Origin: Brachynemurus nebulosus
Taxonomy: Eukaryota; Arthropoda; Insecta; Neuroptera; Myrmeleontidae
Assembly: GCA_035578155.1 (NCBI GenBank)
Contig: JAPWDM010000004.1
Location: forward strand, 57,152,660 to 57,216,659
DNA length: 64,000 nucleotides
Reading direction: 5' to 3'
The notes beneath the pieces are model-generated. The model was not told where the DNA came from, searched no databases, and saw only the letters and a program-made list of their open reading frames with translations. How positions within the stretch are numbered: the first letter of the stretch is position 1; each line of letters begins with the position of its first letter. Of the stretch, positions 22,472 through 35,089 are shown piece after piece. The translations under genes were made by a program, and so were the position numbers.

Positions 22472-23550
22472 AGGGTTAGTCATAATTATAGAAACAGTGA
22501 AAAATCTCAGCGGGAAAGTATTTGTGGGATAAATGATAGTGACAAAAGTTTCAGCATTTTTAGGGCGTAGCAGATCGTGACCTTCACCCTGACCTCAAGG
22601 TCAAGGATCAAGGTCAAATTAAGGTCAACTCGCTTTTTTTAAACGGCAACCACCCTTTTTGACCTCGGAAATGGAAAGAGCGGAAAATTCTGCATCCAAA
22701 TATGACCCTGAAATCAGTGATCAAGGTCAAATTAAGGTCAAATGCTGATTTTTACTGTAATTTTTAATTAAAAATTATAAACGGTAATTTTTTTTAATTT
22801 TGACGTTCTACAGTAAGTAGCTGCTATTAGGAAATTGAGTAAACCTGCGCAGCAAGTGTAGCCAGAATGTAGATATGCGCACTAGGTGCAGGTAGGATGT
22901 AGACGTACGCAGTAGGTGAAGTAGATAGGAATGAAGTTGATGGAAGAATAAGAAAAATGAAATATTTAAAAATTACCCCATAAGATTGTAACTTTAAACT
23001 ATTGGACTCTATAGGCTAACTTCTTCGTTTGATATGTTTTAAGGTTACAATTTTATGTGGTAATTTTGAAATATTTCATTTTTTATTCTTCCTACAATTT
23101 CACCTACTTCACTTACTGCGCACATCTACATCCTACCTGCACCTAGTGCGCACGTCTACATCCTCGCTACACCTATTGCGCAGGCCTACATCCTGGCTAC
23201 ACCTAATGTGCAGCTCTACATCCTGTCTGCACCTAATGCGAAACGTCAAAATAAAAAAAAAAATTACAGTATAATTTGACGTTGATCACTGACTTCAAGG
23301 TCATATTCGGATGCAGAATTTTCCACTCTTTCCATTTCCGAGGTCGAAAAGGACGGTTACCATTTAAAAAAACGGACTTCTCCTTGATATGACCTTGAAC
23401 TGTGGCTTTGAGGTCAAAGTCAAAGTCGCCATCGGAGGCGCCGTAAAAAATGCTGAAACGTTTGTCACCATCATTTATCCCAAAAATGCTTTCCCGCTGA
23501 GATTTTTTACTGTTTGCATACTTTTGACTAACCCTGAACCAAAGAGAATA
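22472..23550. repeat. Fold-back repeat FB2
   Basis: Inverted arms of about 450-500 bp: CAGGGTTAGTCATAATTATAG at the left, TTTTGACTAACCCTG at the right. CTCAGCGGGAAAGTATTT, GACCTTGA-rich text and ATTTCCATTTCCGAGGTC mirror each other in between. Both arms contain a 31-bp minisatellite (left 22,840-22,935, right 23,097-23,245). The spacer is about 50-90 bp. The left edge abuts the mariner/TA run and the right edge nearly abuts a 96-bp (TA)n. Non-coding. Confidence 0.85.
23097..23245 (+). repeat. 31-bp minisatellite
   Basis: About four and a half units of form CACCTARTGCGCANGTCTAC followed by ATCCTGSCTG. An inverted, shorter set lies in the left arm of FB2. The frame running through it is compositional. 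Confidence 0.85.
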
Positions 23551-23551
23551 A

Positions 23552-23657
<106 letters not shown>

Positions 23658-23675
23658 GAGCACTCACTTAAATTA

Positions 23676-25628
23676 TAGGATTTTTGGCTTTACCCTAGAA
23701 TATTGGGGCACTTTATGATTATCATAAAATCTTTGAAAAATTTTTAAAAACGAAAAAAAGGTCATTTATGACGGTTTTATTGACATGTGTACTTATATAT
23801 TATCATTATTATGTTCGTGTATGTACCAGGTGTTACAAGTTGTTCATTCATTAAAAAATAAAATATTTCTAGTCTTTATGTTTAGTCAATTTTTTAGTGA
23901 AATGATTATAACTAAACATTGTAAACTATTATAAGTATTTTATTTAATTAAATATTTCAAGTACTTGATTTAATTAAAATATTAACCAATTTATTATTGA
24001 CCTGAATACGTCTTATAAATCAGTTTGACAAAATAATGTAAAATGCTTCAGGAAAGTAGGAAAGATTTTAACCCTATTATATAAATATTTTTTATTTTGT
24101 GCAATATTTCCTGTCTACCATTTACATGTTAATAAAAATTAACTTACAATACCCGTTTTACGCGAAATTTGTGGCAGGTAGACACCATTTGTAAGTACAA
24201 AAGTTGGAATTTCCACTTTTGGAGCAGTAATAAAATATTATCAATCCTTTTGTGATACGCAACAGTATCTACTTAAAAATAATTTAAATACTAACTTGAG
24301 GTACCATCACAGTATGATTCTGCCAAAAAGTAGTCTATTTTAACAATTTTTTTTCGGATGGATAGGATCGGGGAATGGGGAGGAATTTTTTTTTACGATT
24401 AATACCATTATTTGACAAAACAAAAATATTTTTTTTATTCATTTTTATTTATTTTTATAATTATTATAATTTTTTGAAAAAAATGTCTTTAAAAAAGGGT
24501 GGATATTGGTGCCCACGATTGCGGCCGCAGTTTTCATCTGAGAAAAAAAATTAAATAGATTGTTAATCTGTAGGTAAGCCGCTATGTTCCTATGGGGGCT
24601 TTTTTTTCTTTTGAAATCTTCCTATTTTTTCACGCGTAAAACTGTAAAAAATTTTGTACTTTTTATTCAAACCGCCGCCATTTTTCCAAATTTCAAAAAA
24701 AAGCTCCCATAGGAACATAGCGGTTTACCTACAGATTGATAATCTATTTGATTTTTTTTTTTTCGAATAAAAACTGCGGCTGCAATCGTGGGCACCGAAT
24801 TTCGGCCTTTTTTAAAGACACTTTTTTTCAAAAAATTATAATAAATATAAACAATAGATAAAAATAAATAAAAAAAAAAAATTTTTGTATTGTCAAATAG
24901 TGGTATTAATCGCAAAAAAAAATTCATCCCCATTCCCCCATCCTACCTATTCGAAAAAAAATTGTGAAAATTGACTACTTTTCTGCAGAATCACACTGTG
25001 ATGGTACCTTAAAAATAATAATGTATTAAATGACGGTATAACTTTTTATGAATAAATTTTAATTTTAGTTTTAAAAAAAATTAAATTATATGATGAATTT
25101 ATATTGTAATTGCAATTAAAATTATTTTACTGAATAAATAACTTGTTACACCTAGTATACATTCTACTACATTCATAAAAGATAATAATTAGGTAAGCAT
25201 ATTTGTTAATATTGTAATAAACATCAAATCAAATGTGGCACTTATAATAACATTTACCTCATAAACTATTACATATTTCTCTAAATCTTTCCTTAAAACA
25301 TACACACATTTTATTCTGAATTACTTGAAATAGTTTACAATACTTATTGTTATAATCATATAATTAAAAAATTGATTAAACACAAAGAATATAAAGATTT
25401 GATTTTTTTAATGAATGAATAACTTGTAACACCTGGTACCTATACGAGCAGAATGTGTAAGTACCCACGTAAATGTTAAACACGGAACCGTCATAAAAGA
25501 CCCTTTTCTCATTGTTCAAAAAGTTTCCTGCTGTTAAAAGGTACAGTTTTCAAAAATTTTGTGAAAACCATAAAGTGCCCCAATATTTTAGGATTTAACC
25601 GGATTTTTTCTTAGAAAGTAGTTATTTT
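23676..25628. repeat. Fold-back repeat FB3, arms about 900 bp
   Basis: The left arm (about 23,676-24,600) and right arm (about 24,695-25,628) are inverted copies, near 85-90% identical by eye. Paired markers: ATATTGGGGCACTTTATG at 23,700 and CATAAAGTGCCCCAATATTT at 25,569; GAACATAGCGG near 24,711 and its inverse at 24,580. The loop is about 100 bp. Transcription through it would give a long hairpin RNA. No ORF carries a family motif. Confidence 0.85.
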
Positions 25629-26842
25629 GGCCCTGAGTTCAGAGGGCAGTGCAGTAGCACTGCACAACATATTTAAAAAAATTATAATTGTAGAAGGTGC
25701 TACTAGTTGATATCTGTCGAATTTACTGTTCATAGAACTTATTCTACTATTTTAGAAATTTATAATTTGTAACATTTCTATAGTAACAATTATAAAAAAT
25801 TCTATCAGGAAATTTTCATTTTTTTCGAATTATTTATGAGTAATTCGTCTATTTTTTTGAGTTCAGTATTAAATTTAATAATTTTACTTAATTATTATTG
25901 GAGGTATGTATAATTAACATTTATTAGTTTATTTTGATTTGAAAATATTTACTTATTTTATTATCACAGTAAATTAACTAGAAAATTAGAATACATTTTA
26001 TCTGTTGCAGAAAAAAAGGGAGAAGCACACTTGTCAGAAATTAGAATCAGTGACAGTGATATTCATTTACGCAATATTTGATTAATGTATAATTTTGAAT
26101 AAAAATAAATTTACTTTTGTTTTTAAACAAATATATGAGTGTAATTATTGTATGAGTTTTAAATTTGAAAAATTGATCAAAATTAAATGAAATTAGGAGA
26201 ATTTTAGTGGGTTATCTTACTAGTAATAATCTACATTATCGGATAAGGTTAAAGATAATTTAAAATTATTATAGTGACATCTCTGTTCTTCTCAGGTGTA
26301 CTACGCATGATGATAATGACAACGATGACATCTATATCCGGTGCCCCCGTTCAACTCTAGCTAGTTTACCTCAGAACCATTATCAACAAATAATTTGTAA
26401 TATTGGGGCGTATTTGAATTGACAAATTATGGGGTGAGTTGTTGAATTAACCAATCAGCAGACTAAAAAATAAGCATGGCCATATTTGGCGATCGTTAAG
26501 GGACCTAAGGGGAGTGGAAGCAGCACAAACAGAAAAGATAAAGTTCGAAAGAACATTCTTGGTTTGGTATTGAGACGACAAAGTAGTCATTATTATTATG
26601 TGTAAAACTGAATAATAATTAAATTTAAAAGGCAACAAAATATGTTTAAAGATAAAATAAAAGTTATTAAAACACTCTTTGTTTGAAGTTGAAACGACAA
26701 AGAAGTCATTTTTATTATCTCTTACAAATAGAAATATGTAAAAGCATAATTAACAAAATTAAAACAAAATAAAACTAAATAATTTAAAATGTATTAATAA
26801 AAACAAATATCTCTAAAAGTATTAAAATCGTTACATATATCG

Positions 26843-26845
<3 letters not shown>
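25629..26845. other. No gene seen
   Basis: AT-rich. An imperfect direct repeat ACGACAAAGWAGTCATT occurs near 26,573 and 26,691. Nothing else is recognised. Confidence 0.45.

Positions 26846-26912
<67 letters not shown>
26846..26912. repeat. (TA)n microsatellite
   Basis: About 33 TA units, roughly 110 bp before FB4. Confidence 0.95.
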
Positions 26913-26917
<5 letters not shown>

Positions 26918-27024
26918 TGTTATACTTAAAATAAAAATTAAACAGATACATTTGTTAATAAAATGGCTCCATACGATCGCGATCGACCATAATCTTTATG
27001 TGAATTTACATGTATATGATAAAA

Positions 27025-29190
27025 AGACCTCTCCGGATAAGGTAGGTGAATCTGCCTAAGGTCCAACCTGGGTCGGGGGTGCCATTGTAGGGTTCACCCT
27101 TGCACATGTATTGCGTAGCTACAATATTAGGTCAAGGTTGCTTTGCGTTTTCGAGTTGTAGCAAAATGTTCGATTTTGGATTTTTCCCGATTTTCCACTT
27201 TCCTTCCCTCCAAGTGCATAAGTATAATATATATGCGTATAGGGTTCTAAGAGTGTGTTTAGAAGAAGATATTTGCAAAAATTTCTGAATGACCTATAAA
27301 ACACACAAAACGCGATCTTAGACCAAAATGAGACATAGATTTTTGAAATCTACGCCTTTGAATTAGTAAATATATGTTTAAAAATATTTCGCAAAATTGG
27401 GCCAAGTAAGGATAATTTAAGGATTTAAATATAAGGGGCTCTAGTGACACTGAGTGTTGCAGCCACCTTAATGGACTTGTTTAGCCATAAAATATGGCGA
27501 TGCCTTTCTCTCACCGTAAAAATAAGCAAGCATGTGCGATTAACGCTCATTACCAGTGTTTTAATCAGTATATAGAAAGGTCACACAAAATATTATAAAT
27601 CAAAAAACATGACTTTCGTCACAAAAAGGTAAACTGAAAAGTTAAATACAAGTTATACTTGAATTCTTATCGTAGTTATTGAACAGTATTGTTAAGGGCA
27701 CATGCTTCTTAAGGTTCCTTATCTCCAACTTATCTTTACGCTAATATGATGAGAACCCTATTAAGAACCCTTAAACGAGTGTATTAATGTGTTTTTAGTT
27801 AAACTGTTACTGAAGTAGTCGTTTACAAGTTACTCAACATTTTTGTGCTGACTGTGATATCCTGGTCAAAATCGACCCCTTGTTAGGTGATAGATGGCAG
27901 CAACTACATATGAGCCGATTTAAATAAATGTCTATTGTATCACTAGAATCATTACGTTACTCTGAGTAATATAGGTTAGGTGACGTCGTAGAAAAACTAG
28001 TTGGGTAGACAGATAAGCACTGCAAAGCATCTGAAACAATTTAGATGGGGGTGATATTGTTTAAATTCTTACTGTACTCTGCCAAACATAGGCTATGTCA
28101 CATAATGTAGCTTCCAGTTAGTAAAAAAATATCAAAAAATATTTGGCAACGTTGAGGCTAATTAGGTTTGTGTTTTCGAGATGTACCCGGGCAAATGCTC
28201 TGTAAATGCAAGGAGCTCTAGACACGCGGCTTTATAGTCGTTTTAATGGTTTTATCCAGCCATAGGATATCACAAAGCTATCCTGTCATTTTAAGTAAAA
28301 GCACGTGTGCTGTGCGTGATAAAATTTCGTAATCAGTGTTTCCTGCTGGAAAGGTCTTGCGAAACATTCAAAATTCAAAAAAAAAGAAAACACAGTCACT
28401 AGGTCCTCGCCCTACCTCCTGGAGAATGGCATGGCTTGTTAAGTGTGGATAGAGATAAGTTGTGGGTAAGGAACTTTAAGAAGCATGTGCCCTTAACAAA
28501 ACTGTTCAATAACTGCGGTAAGAATTCAAGGATAGCTTGTATTTAACTTTTCAGTTTACCTTTTTGTGACGGAAGTCATGTTTTTTGATTTATGATATTT
28601 TGTGAGACTTTTCCATACTGATGAAAATACTGGTAATGAGCCTTAATCGGACACGCTTACTTTTTTTAAGGGTGAGAGGAAGGCGTCGCCATATTTTATG
28701 GTTAAACAAGCCCACTAAGGCGGCTGCAACACTAAGTGTCACTAGAGCCCCTTACATTTAAATCCTTAAATTAGCCTTACTCGGGCCAATTTTGCGAAAT
28801 ATTTTTGAATATATATTTACTAATTCAAAGGCGTAGATTTAAAAAATCTATGCCTCATTTTGGTCCAAGATCACAATTTGTGTGTTTTTATAGGTCATTT
28901 AGAAATTCTTGCAAATGCCTTCTTCTAAACACCGTGTTTTGGAGAGCTGCATGCTGTCTTATAGAGCTCTCAAAACCCTACACGCATATATATTATACTT
29001 ATGCACTTGGGGGGAAGGAAATTGGGAAATCGGGAAAAGTCCAAAATTGAACATTTTGCTACAACTCGAAAACGCAAAGCAACCTTGACCTAATATTGTA
29101 GCTATGGAATACATGTGTAAGGGCAAACCCTACCATGACACCCCCGACCCAGGTTGGACCTTAGGCAGATTCACCTATCTTATGGGTCCT
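27025..29190. repeat. Fold-back repeat FB4, arms about 720 bp, loop about 690 bp
   Basis: The left arm (27,025-27,755) and right arm (28,440-29,190) are inverted copies. Outer text CGGATAAGGTAGGTGAATCTGCC pairs with GGCAGATTCACCTATCTTATG, and inner text TTAAGGGCACATGCTTCTTAA pairs with TTAAGAAGCATGTGCCCTTAA. The loop (27,760-28,440) is unique in the window and has no long ORF, although its composition is less AT-biased than the flanks. Family unknown. Confidence 0.85.
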
Positions 29191-29497
29191 TTGGAAGCGG
29201 TTATATATTTTCGCTGATTGAAACATCATTATTTATTTTAGTAAGTCTTCAATTACAAAATTCAAACATATACGACCTTTCGGAAAAGAAATCCAATTAA
29301 CAATTTCCTAAGTATCAAAAATATAGGGACAAACATTTTAACAACGAACTTTCATCATTGTTTGAAATAAGGCGTGAAATTAATACAATTATATTTCGGG
29401 TCTGATGACCCTTACCGCTTCAATATATGTTTTAATTTTTTGTATTGTGTTATTTTGCATTGTAAATTTCAACAATAGTGAAATATTACTGGCGCAG
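29191..29497 (+). repeat. Possible solo LTR end with primer-binding-like site
   Basis: Sequence ending AAATATTACT is followed directly by TGGCGCAGTCG (29,488-29,498). TGGCGCAGTCGG-type sites serve as tRNA primer sites next to the 5' LTR in several insect gypsy-group elements. No second LTR copy was found in the window, so the upstream boundary is a guess. Confidence 0.3.
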
Positions 29498-29965
29498 TCG
29501 AATTATTATTATTAGCATTGTTTGTATTCCGTTGTGATAGTAAATTGTTATGAATCAACATTCTGTGAGTACAATGGTTTATTTTTGCTGCTTTTTTTTC
29601 TGAGCTTAAGTTTAACCGCTTTAAGTCATTGAGTTGGGTTTGACATTTTTTTATACAGTTTAAATTACAGTCTAAATATTTGACTCTATGACGGCTGCGC
29701 CATATCCCTATAATTTCTAAATCAGTATAAATACAAGCAACAAAAGATAATTTCTTATTATGTTTAAAAATTTTTTGAAAATTTTCCCTTGTATAATCAC
29801 TAATATTTAAGAACTTCATGTATTGTAATTATTTCGAATTGTACATGTTAGGTTAGGGTTAAGCACTAGAGTGTAGGAACTTAGATTTCAGGTAAGTATT
29901 ATAACCACAGAACAATTATAACTACATAAAAGCTTTGAAAAACCGTATTTTATTTTAATACCATA

Positions 29966-30901
29966 GATAGGGATGAATCGGGACAGGTGGGTGAACAGGG
30001 ACGAAACGAAAAATGTTATTCATGAACTTACTTTAAAAATACTAAATGTAAATGCGAACATATATCTTGCTTAAATTATAGTATAACCATTATCCTTTCG
30101 GGTAACAATAGTGACTAAGCTTCAAGTTGAATAAAAAATATTAACGTCTTCCACCAGTGCTATTTTTTGTTCCTTAAGACTATCTAAAAATTATTTATTT
30201 CGGTGCTATTATGAATAACTTGTTGTTTAATCGAAAATTTAATTATTTTGGAACATATCTGAAAAAGAAGACTGCAGGCTTTTAGTTGTTTTTATTTTTT
30301 TAAGAGGAAATAATGAAGACTTGAGATTTGGCCTAAGTTGGAATAGGGACAGAAAAGGTGTGAATAGGGACAGGATATAAGTTAATAGGGACATTATATA
30401 AAAGAATAAAAGGACGAATGTGGGGTGATTAGGGACGGATGAAGCATGTATTGGAACATATAAGAGAGCACTTTCAAGGTTATCAAGTCATTCCATTTTT
30501 TATAAACATATTCAACATAACATTTCTATATTCTATAAACTTTATTTTAGATTCTACGTTTATTTCTACAGAATATCATCAAGTATTATTTTTTTTTTTT
30601 TTTTGAATGTGTAAATACAAAAAATTCGAAATTATTTTATATTAGAATTTCAATTTTGGTCGACACTACCGGTTGTCCCCAGTGACCCTTTTATCGTCTC
30701 TTTTGACCCCAATTTTTCATAAAGAAGAAATTATATGATTTTTGTTATTTTTTTAAAAACCACTGATATTGTTATTTTTAAAATTTTTTGGATACTGTGA
30801 TAACGTGACCATCCTCGCCTAAATTTTTAATATATCGAAGATTAGGTACTCATAAAATAAATACAAAAAAATACGGTGTGAAGTCCCTATTCACCCGTGT
30901 C
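29966..30901. mobile_element. Pogo-like MITE with reiterated GAATAGGGAC motif, 936 bp
   Basis: The left end GATAGGGATGAATCGGGAC is inverted at the right as GTCCCTATTCACCCGTGTC, with TA outside both (29,964-29,965; 30,902-30,903). The GAATAGGGACA-type motif recurs at about 30,343, 30,362, 30,383 and 30,425, so the ends repeat inward. No ORF. A poly(T) run lies near 30,588-30,604. Confidence 0.7.
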
Positions 30902-30906
30902 TATGA

Positions 30907-31073
30907 CAAGGGCTGATCCAGAGTGTTAAAAAAGGGGGGGCTGCCTCTAATCCTAGGAGAAATTTTGGGGAATTGTGTGTTCTGAATTGTATGTTTAACT
31001 AAAAAAAGTTACTTATTGTAGGTCAAAGGGAGAGGGCTGCCGCCCCCACAGCCACTCCCTGGGTCCGCCTTTG
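30907..31073. mobile_element. hAT-type MITE, 167 bp
   Basis: Ends CAAGGGCTGATCCAG and CTGGGTCCGCCTTTG are inverted copies with three mismatches. The octamer GTCTATGA stands on both sides (30,899-30,906; 31,074-31,081), a perfect 8-bp target duplication. The target is the outer edge of the preceding pogo-like MITE, so the hAT insertion is younger. Confidence 0.88.
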
Positions 31074-31370
31074 GTCTATGATATGTAAAATAAGAGAGAT
31101 ACGTTACAAATAATAGTTCTCTTTACTATTTTGATCCCTTTTAAAACTGTCTTAAATTGACGTACAAGCAATATAAAAATAAAAAGCAGCCCATTTAAGC
31201 AAACACATAATTATTGATGTTAACTTTTAACGTATACATATTTGATTTATCAATACCTATAAATAAAATAGAAGGGTCTGTCTGTGATCTTCGAATTTTT
31301 AGGTATTAGTATGTTTTTCAGTTACCAAATTCGACATATATAGCAAATCTAACTTTAAAAAAATTTTTGT

Positions 31371-31400
31371 CTCTCTCTCTGTCTGTCTGTCTGTCTGTTT
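31371..31400 (+). repeat. CT / GTCT microsatellite
   Basis: (CT)n followed by about five GTCT units, within a dispersed-repeat-like context (ACGACCCGATTTAACTCAAA). Confidence 0.85.
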
Positions 31401-33021
31401 GTACGACCCGATTTAACTCAAAAACTACTGAAGCTATTGAGTTGAAATTTACAGGGAATATAGATATTAACCTCCCGATCAATCTTAACCACATTTTAAT
31501 GTGATCTTCCAAATGGTTATGTATAGGATGAATCAAAAAGAATCTCCATTAAAAGTTTATGGTCTTCTAATTAAAATAGATTTTTGAAAATTTGGTTTTA
31601 GAAGTTTCCAAATATGAAGATTTTAATTAAAATAATTCTAACTTGCTGTCACTTCCGGTTATACCGGAAGTTGACGTCAACGTTGCTATTTTAAGTGTTT
31701 TTAACAACAAATTTGTATTCGTTGGGAATTGTTATTAATATTCTATCCAACAGTGGCATTTCAACTTCCTTTACATGATACAGGCTGGTCACATAAAGCA
31801 TTTTTTAAATATTTTTTTGTTTATTGTGAAAAACTTTTTTTTTTTTAAATGAAGCACCTATATTTTTTATTATAACTATGTAAAAAAATGTAAACTCTAT
31901 CTAATAATATCAGATATTCTTACACCTAAAACTGATATTTTGGAAGTTACATCGAATTTATAAAATAAAATGATAAGTTAGGTTTTCCATGGGTACGGTT
32001 GACACAAAAACCACTGGACAGATTTTAGTGAAACATTATAAATTTATTCCTTAGATGCTTCATAATCTCAACATCTCCAGTCAGAATCTTCACGATATGT
32101 TTTATGGAGGTTCATATATTCACGATAAAAATTGATATACCTATCAAAAATACTCATTTAATAATAAACGGAAACAAAAGAAAGAAAAGCTATAGATGAT
32201 TATCTAGGTTACGATAAAAATAATATTCAAAAATTTAAACATTAATTTCCGAACTTTTTTATTAAAATTTCACTTTAGAAAAGGATTGTAGTTAAGCCTA
32301 ATTACGAAGGAACTGAACGAAATTTTGAAAAATCCACCAGGGTTTTCGGATCTTGAAAAGAATCCAAAATTCAATTAATTCTAAAACCATAAATATGGGA
32401 ATCTATGAAAGGATTTCAGAGTCTGAAAATTAAATATATTAATATGGTTGTTTTCGAGTCGTTTGCAGAGCGGAGCGAAGCATTACATGGAATTATAGAA
32501 TTTTCTTTTATAGAATTTTAAACTGTTTGGCGAGCGAAGCGAAGCATTTTAAAGAACTAATTTTGAATTAAATTTATCTGGTTTGTTTCGGAATAACTAA
32601 TTTAAAGTAGCTTATTACTCACAGTTAACATAATTTTACACGAATGAAATTGCAGGGCATAGTTGTCAGAAATAAATTAATGAATACATGTTTCAACACT
32701 TTTTGAAAATTAATCCTGTCAAGAGTAACATAGGGAATAAACGCAAAAAATGGAGGGAGGTCAAAGTTTACATTTTAACGCCTACGGTTCTGGTGTATCC
32801 AATAATGAGTGAGTCATTTTAGGAAATATTCAAGCATAATGCAAGCAGACTTAGGGAGATTTAAATTTTCCAATAGAATAAGGGAGGATACTTCTTTAGA
32901 GTAAAGTGTAAATATTTACGTAAATATTTGAGTATTTTAAGTCAACATACTTTTTTTACTTCTATACCAAATTCGTTGACATCTCCTTGATAGGCTTACT
33001 TTAGATTTTTAGTCTATGTTA
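31401..33021. other. No gene seen; short GAGCGAAGCGAAGCAT duplication
   Basis: AT-rich DNA. GAGCGGAGCGAAGCATT at about 32,468 and GAGCGAAGCGAAGCATTTT at about 32,531 form a short direct repeat 60 bp apart. A 12-bp hairpin (CTTCCGGTTATACCGGAAG) lies near 31,655. No coding signature. Confidence 0.45.
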
Positions 33022-33023
33022 TA

Positions 33024-33977
33024 GGGTAAGTACGGGAGAGATGCCGCGTCGGGAGTGATGCCGCAGTAGCCATAGTTCGTCGGTTGATTGACAGATAGCG
33101 CTATTGATGGATTATATGTTTAAAATAAGTTACTTATTTAAGCTGTATATGGTAATATTTATGATTAGTCCATCAGTTTAGTAATTATCCAACTTTTTAT
33201 TATTGAAAAGTACGTTTTTTAACATAATATTTTATCAGCCATTTAATTCATTAGAATTTAAGAATGTATACTTCATTGTTTTAATGAAAATGAGTTTTGT
33301 TATTAATTTAGGTATATTTTAAAAGTACTGTATAAAATTTTAGGTTGAAATTCCGCACTATGCTTGCTATAGCAACATGCGGCATCTATCCCAACAAAAA
33401 GGAGAGACGCCGCATTTAAAGTTGGTATAAATGCCGCATCATATTACATGTTAAAAACATAGACCTATATACCTTAATTATGCAATTTTTTTTTTTGGAC
33501 TGTAAATTATGCCACGTAAATATAAAAGATCCATTAATGGATCAGGAAGAGCCCTCATATTAGTGAAGATAACGAAAATAATGATGACTGCCTGTGTATT
33601 GAATGTTTTGAAAGGTACTCAGAAACAAATAAAAATTTGACTGGTTAAGATGCATTAAGTGCCAAAAATGGTTACATATGGCATGCATCATGTATGGAGA
33701 TGTGTGTAAAATACAAAATTTTTAATATGAACTATGCCGCGTCTCACCTTCTTTGATGCGGCATCTCTCCCATAGGTGTGGGAGAGACGCCGCTTTGCAG
33801 GCTCTACAAAAATGTTAATTATGAATCCTTTATGACTCAAAATTTACAATTATTTATAAATAATTGTAAAGAACAATGTTTAGATTTATTGTGTACCAAA
33901 TTTCAAATCAATTAAATGCTTACTTTAAGAATTATCAAGTGTTTTCAAAATGTGCGGCATCTCTCCCGCATTCACCC
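33024..33977 (+). mobile_element. Pogo-type deletion derivative with reiterated GCGGCATCTCTCCC motif, 954 bp
   Basis: Ends GGGTAAGTACGGGAGAGATG and inverse (CATCTCTCCCGCATTCACCC), with TA outside both (33,022-33,023; 33,978-33,979). The motif GGGAGAGAYGCCGC occurs repeatedly inside both ends (33,037, 33,360, 33,400, 33,755, 33,778, 33,955). Inside are a start MPRKYKRS (33,509), as in pogo transposases, and a C-terminal cysteine finger, with the catalytic part missing. Confidence 0.82.
33509..33712 (+). pseudogene. Pogo-like transposase ends fused (N-terminal stub and C-terminal zinc finger)
   Basis: The frame opens MPRKYKRSINGSGRA, close to the usual start of pogo-type transposases. Within about 80 bp it meets CIECFERYSETN, then after a 1-2 nt frame break near 33,643 DWLRCIKCQKWLHMAC. 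The C-x2-C ... C-x2-C-x4-H-x3-C spacing matches the C-terminal finger found in some insect pogo transposases. Helix-turn-helix, CENP-B-like and DDE regions are absent. Confidence 0.65.
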
Positions 33978-34312
33978 TATCACGCGTTGGCTGTCTCTAC
34001 CTTGTATATCAAAAGCTACTTCTTTTAATTGAATCAAAAATATCTTGTGAAAAACCTACAGCTGCCGAATCATTCCGTCACACTTCAATCCACTGAACGA
34101 ATTTTTTAAAAAAATCTAATTTTTCTTAATTTTCCCTTTAATTAAGTACATTTACAATGCTCCACCATGTTTTTATAATTTCTAAAAATTTTGCTGTACG
34201 AGTATTATGGAATTGGTCATAACATTTTAATGCGCCTATTGTTGAATCGTGGAAAATATTTTCAACTAAATTAACATTTCGTCTTTCAAATGAATTAGGA
34301 TGTAACGTTTTT

Positions 34313-35089
34313 TCATTTAATTTGTATGCTTTTTTTTGACAATTTATTAAATTCCATTTTATGTAAATTTATTATATCTGAAAATGATGCATTAATTATT
34401 TGATTATTATTTTCAAAATCTGGAAATACAAACGTTTTGTTAAAATTTTTTAAATTGATCCAATTATTTCTTACATTTTTGAAAATATGAACAAAATCGT
34501 AAGTGAGAAATATTTTTTCATTATTAAATTTTGGATTTCTTATCCAATATTCTTTCGAAAATTGTTCATACATATTTTGATTTAATCTGCTGTTGTCAAT
34601 TATTACTGCTAATACTTTGAAACCAAAATTTTGAACGTAATTAATCGTTTCATAAACTAACTTTTTTAATTCTGAACCTGACACATTATTGACTGGCGTT
34701 AAACGTACTACTTCTTTAAAATGCCCGAATGGTGAAGAGATCATGAATGTCTGAATTGTCTTAGCCAATTTAGTTGCATTATTTTCTGCATAGCCTACTA
34801 TATTTTTATTTTTATAATGCAAACCTCCTTTAATGTAAATTTCATCTACAAGCAAGCAAACTATTTTTTCTCTATCATTTAGAGCATCACATAAGTGCTC
34901 AAAATAATTATAATTTTTAGACAAATTTTTATTTGGGCAAACATCAAAATGTGACGATATATACTGTAAATGTCTCTTAATTGGAAAATTTAAGAAGTCT
35001 CTTAAACGATTATAAGTATATGCTGAATGATTTAAAATTATAAGTGAAAACAGCACGGTAAACATTGAATATTGTCTTCGATTTGACAT
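34313..35089 (-). pseudogene. Catalytic region of second P-like transposase
   Basis: 258 open codons. Residues about 80-92 hold LVDEIYIKGGLHY, the first catalytic Asp of the RNase H-like fold. KLVYETINYVQNFGFKVLAVIIDNS (about 150-175) matches the strand carrying the second conserved region. TYDFVHIFKNVRNNW (about 210) is the equivalent of the DPPHLLKxxRN phrase. The frame stops in a run of T and continues in another frame to about 34,130. Confidence 0.85.

Noticed and set aside
23097..23245. CRISPR-like array
   Set aside because: Units are contiguous with no unique spacers, and the genome is eukaryotic: a minisatellite.
29469..29819. 116-codon minus-strand frame
   Set aside because: No family motif, Asn/Lys-rich from AT composition, Asn run from ATT repeats, and it overlaps a primer-site-like sequence on the other strand.
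31318..31536. 72-codon minus-strand frame with DRQTDRE
   Set aside because: Encoded by the GTCT microsatellite and a dispersed repeat; not a gene.
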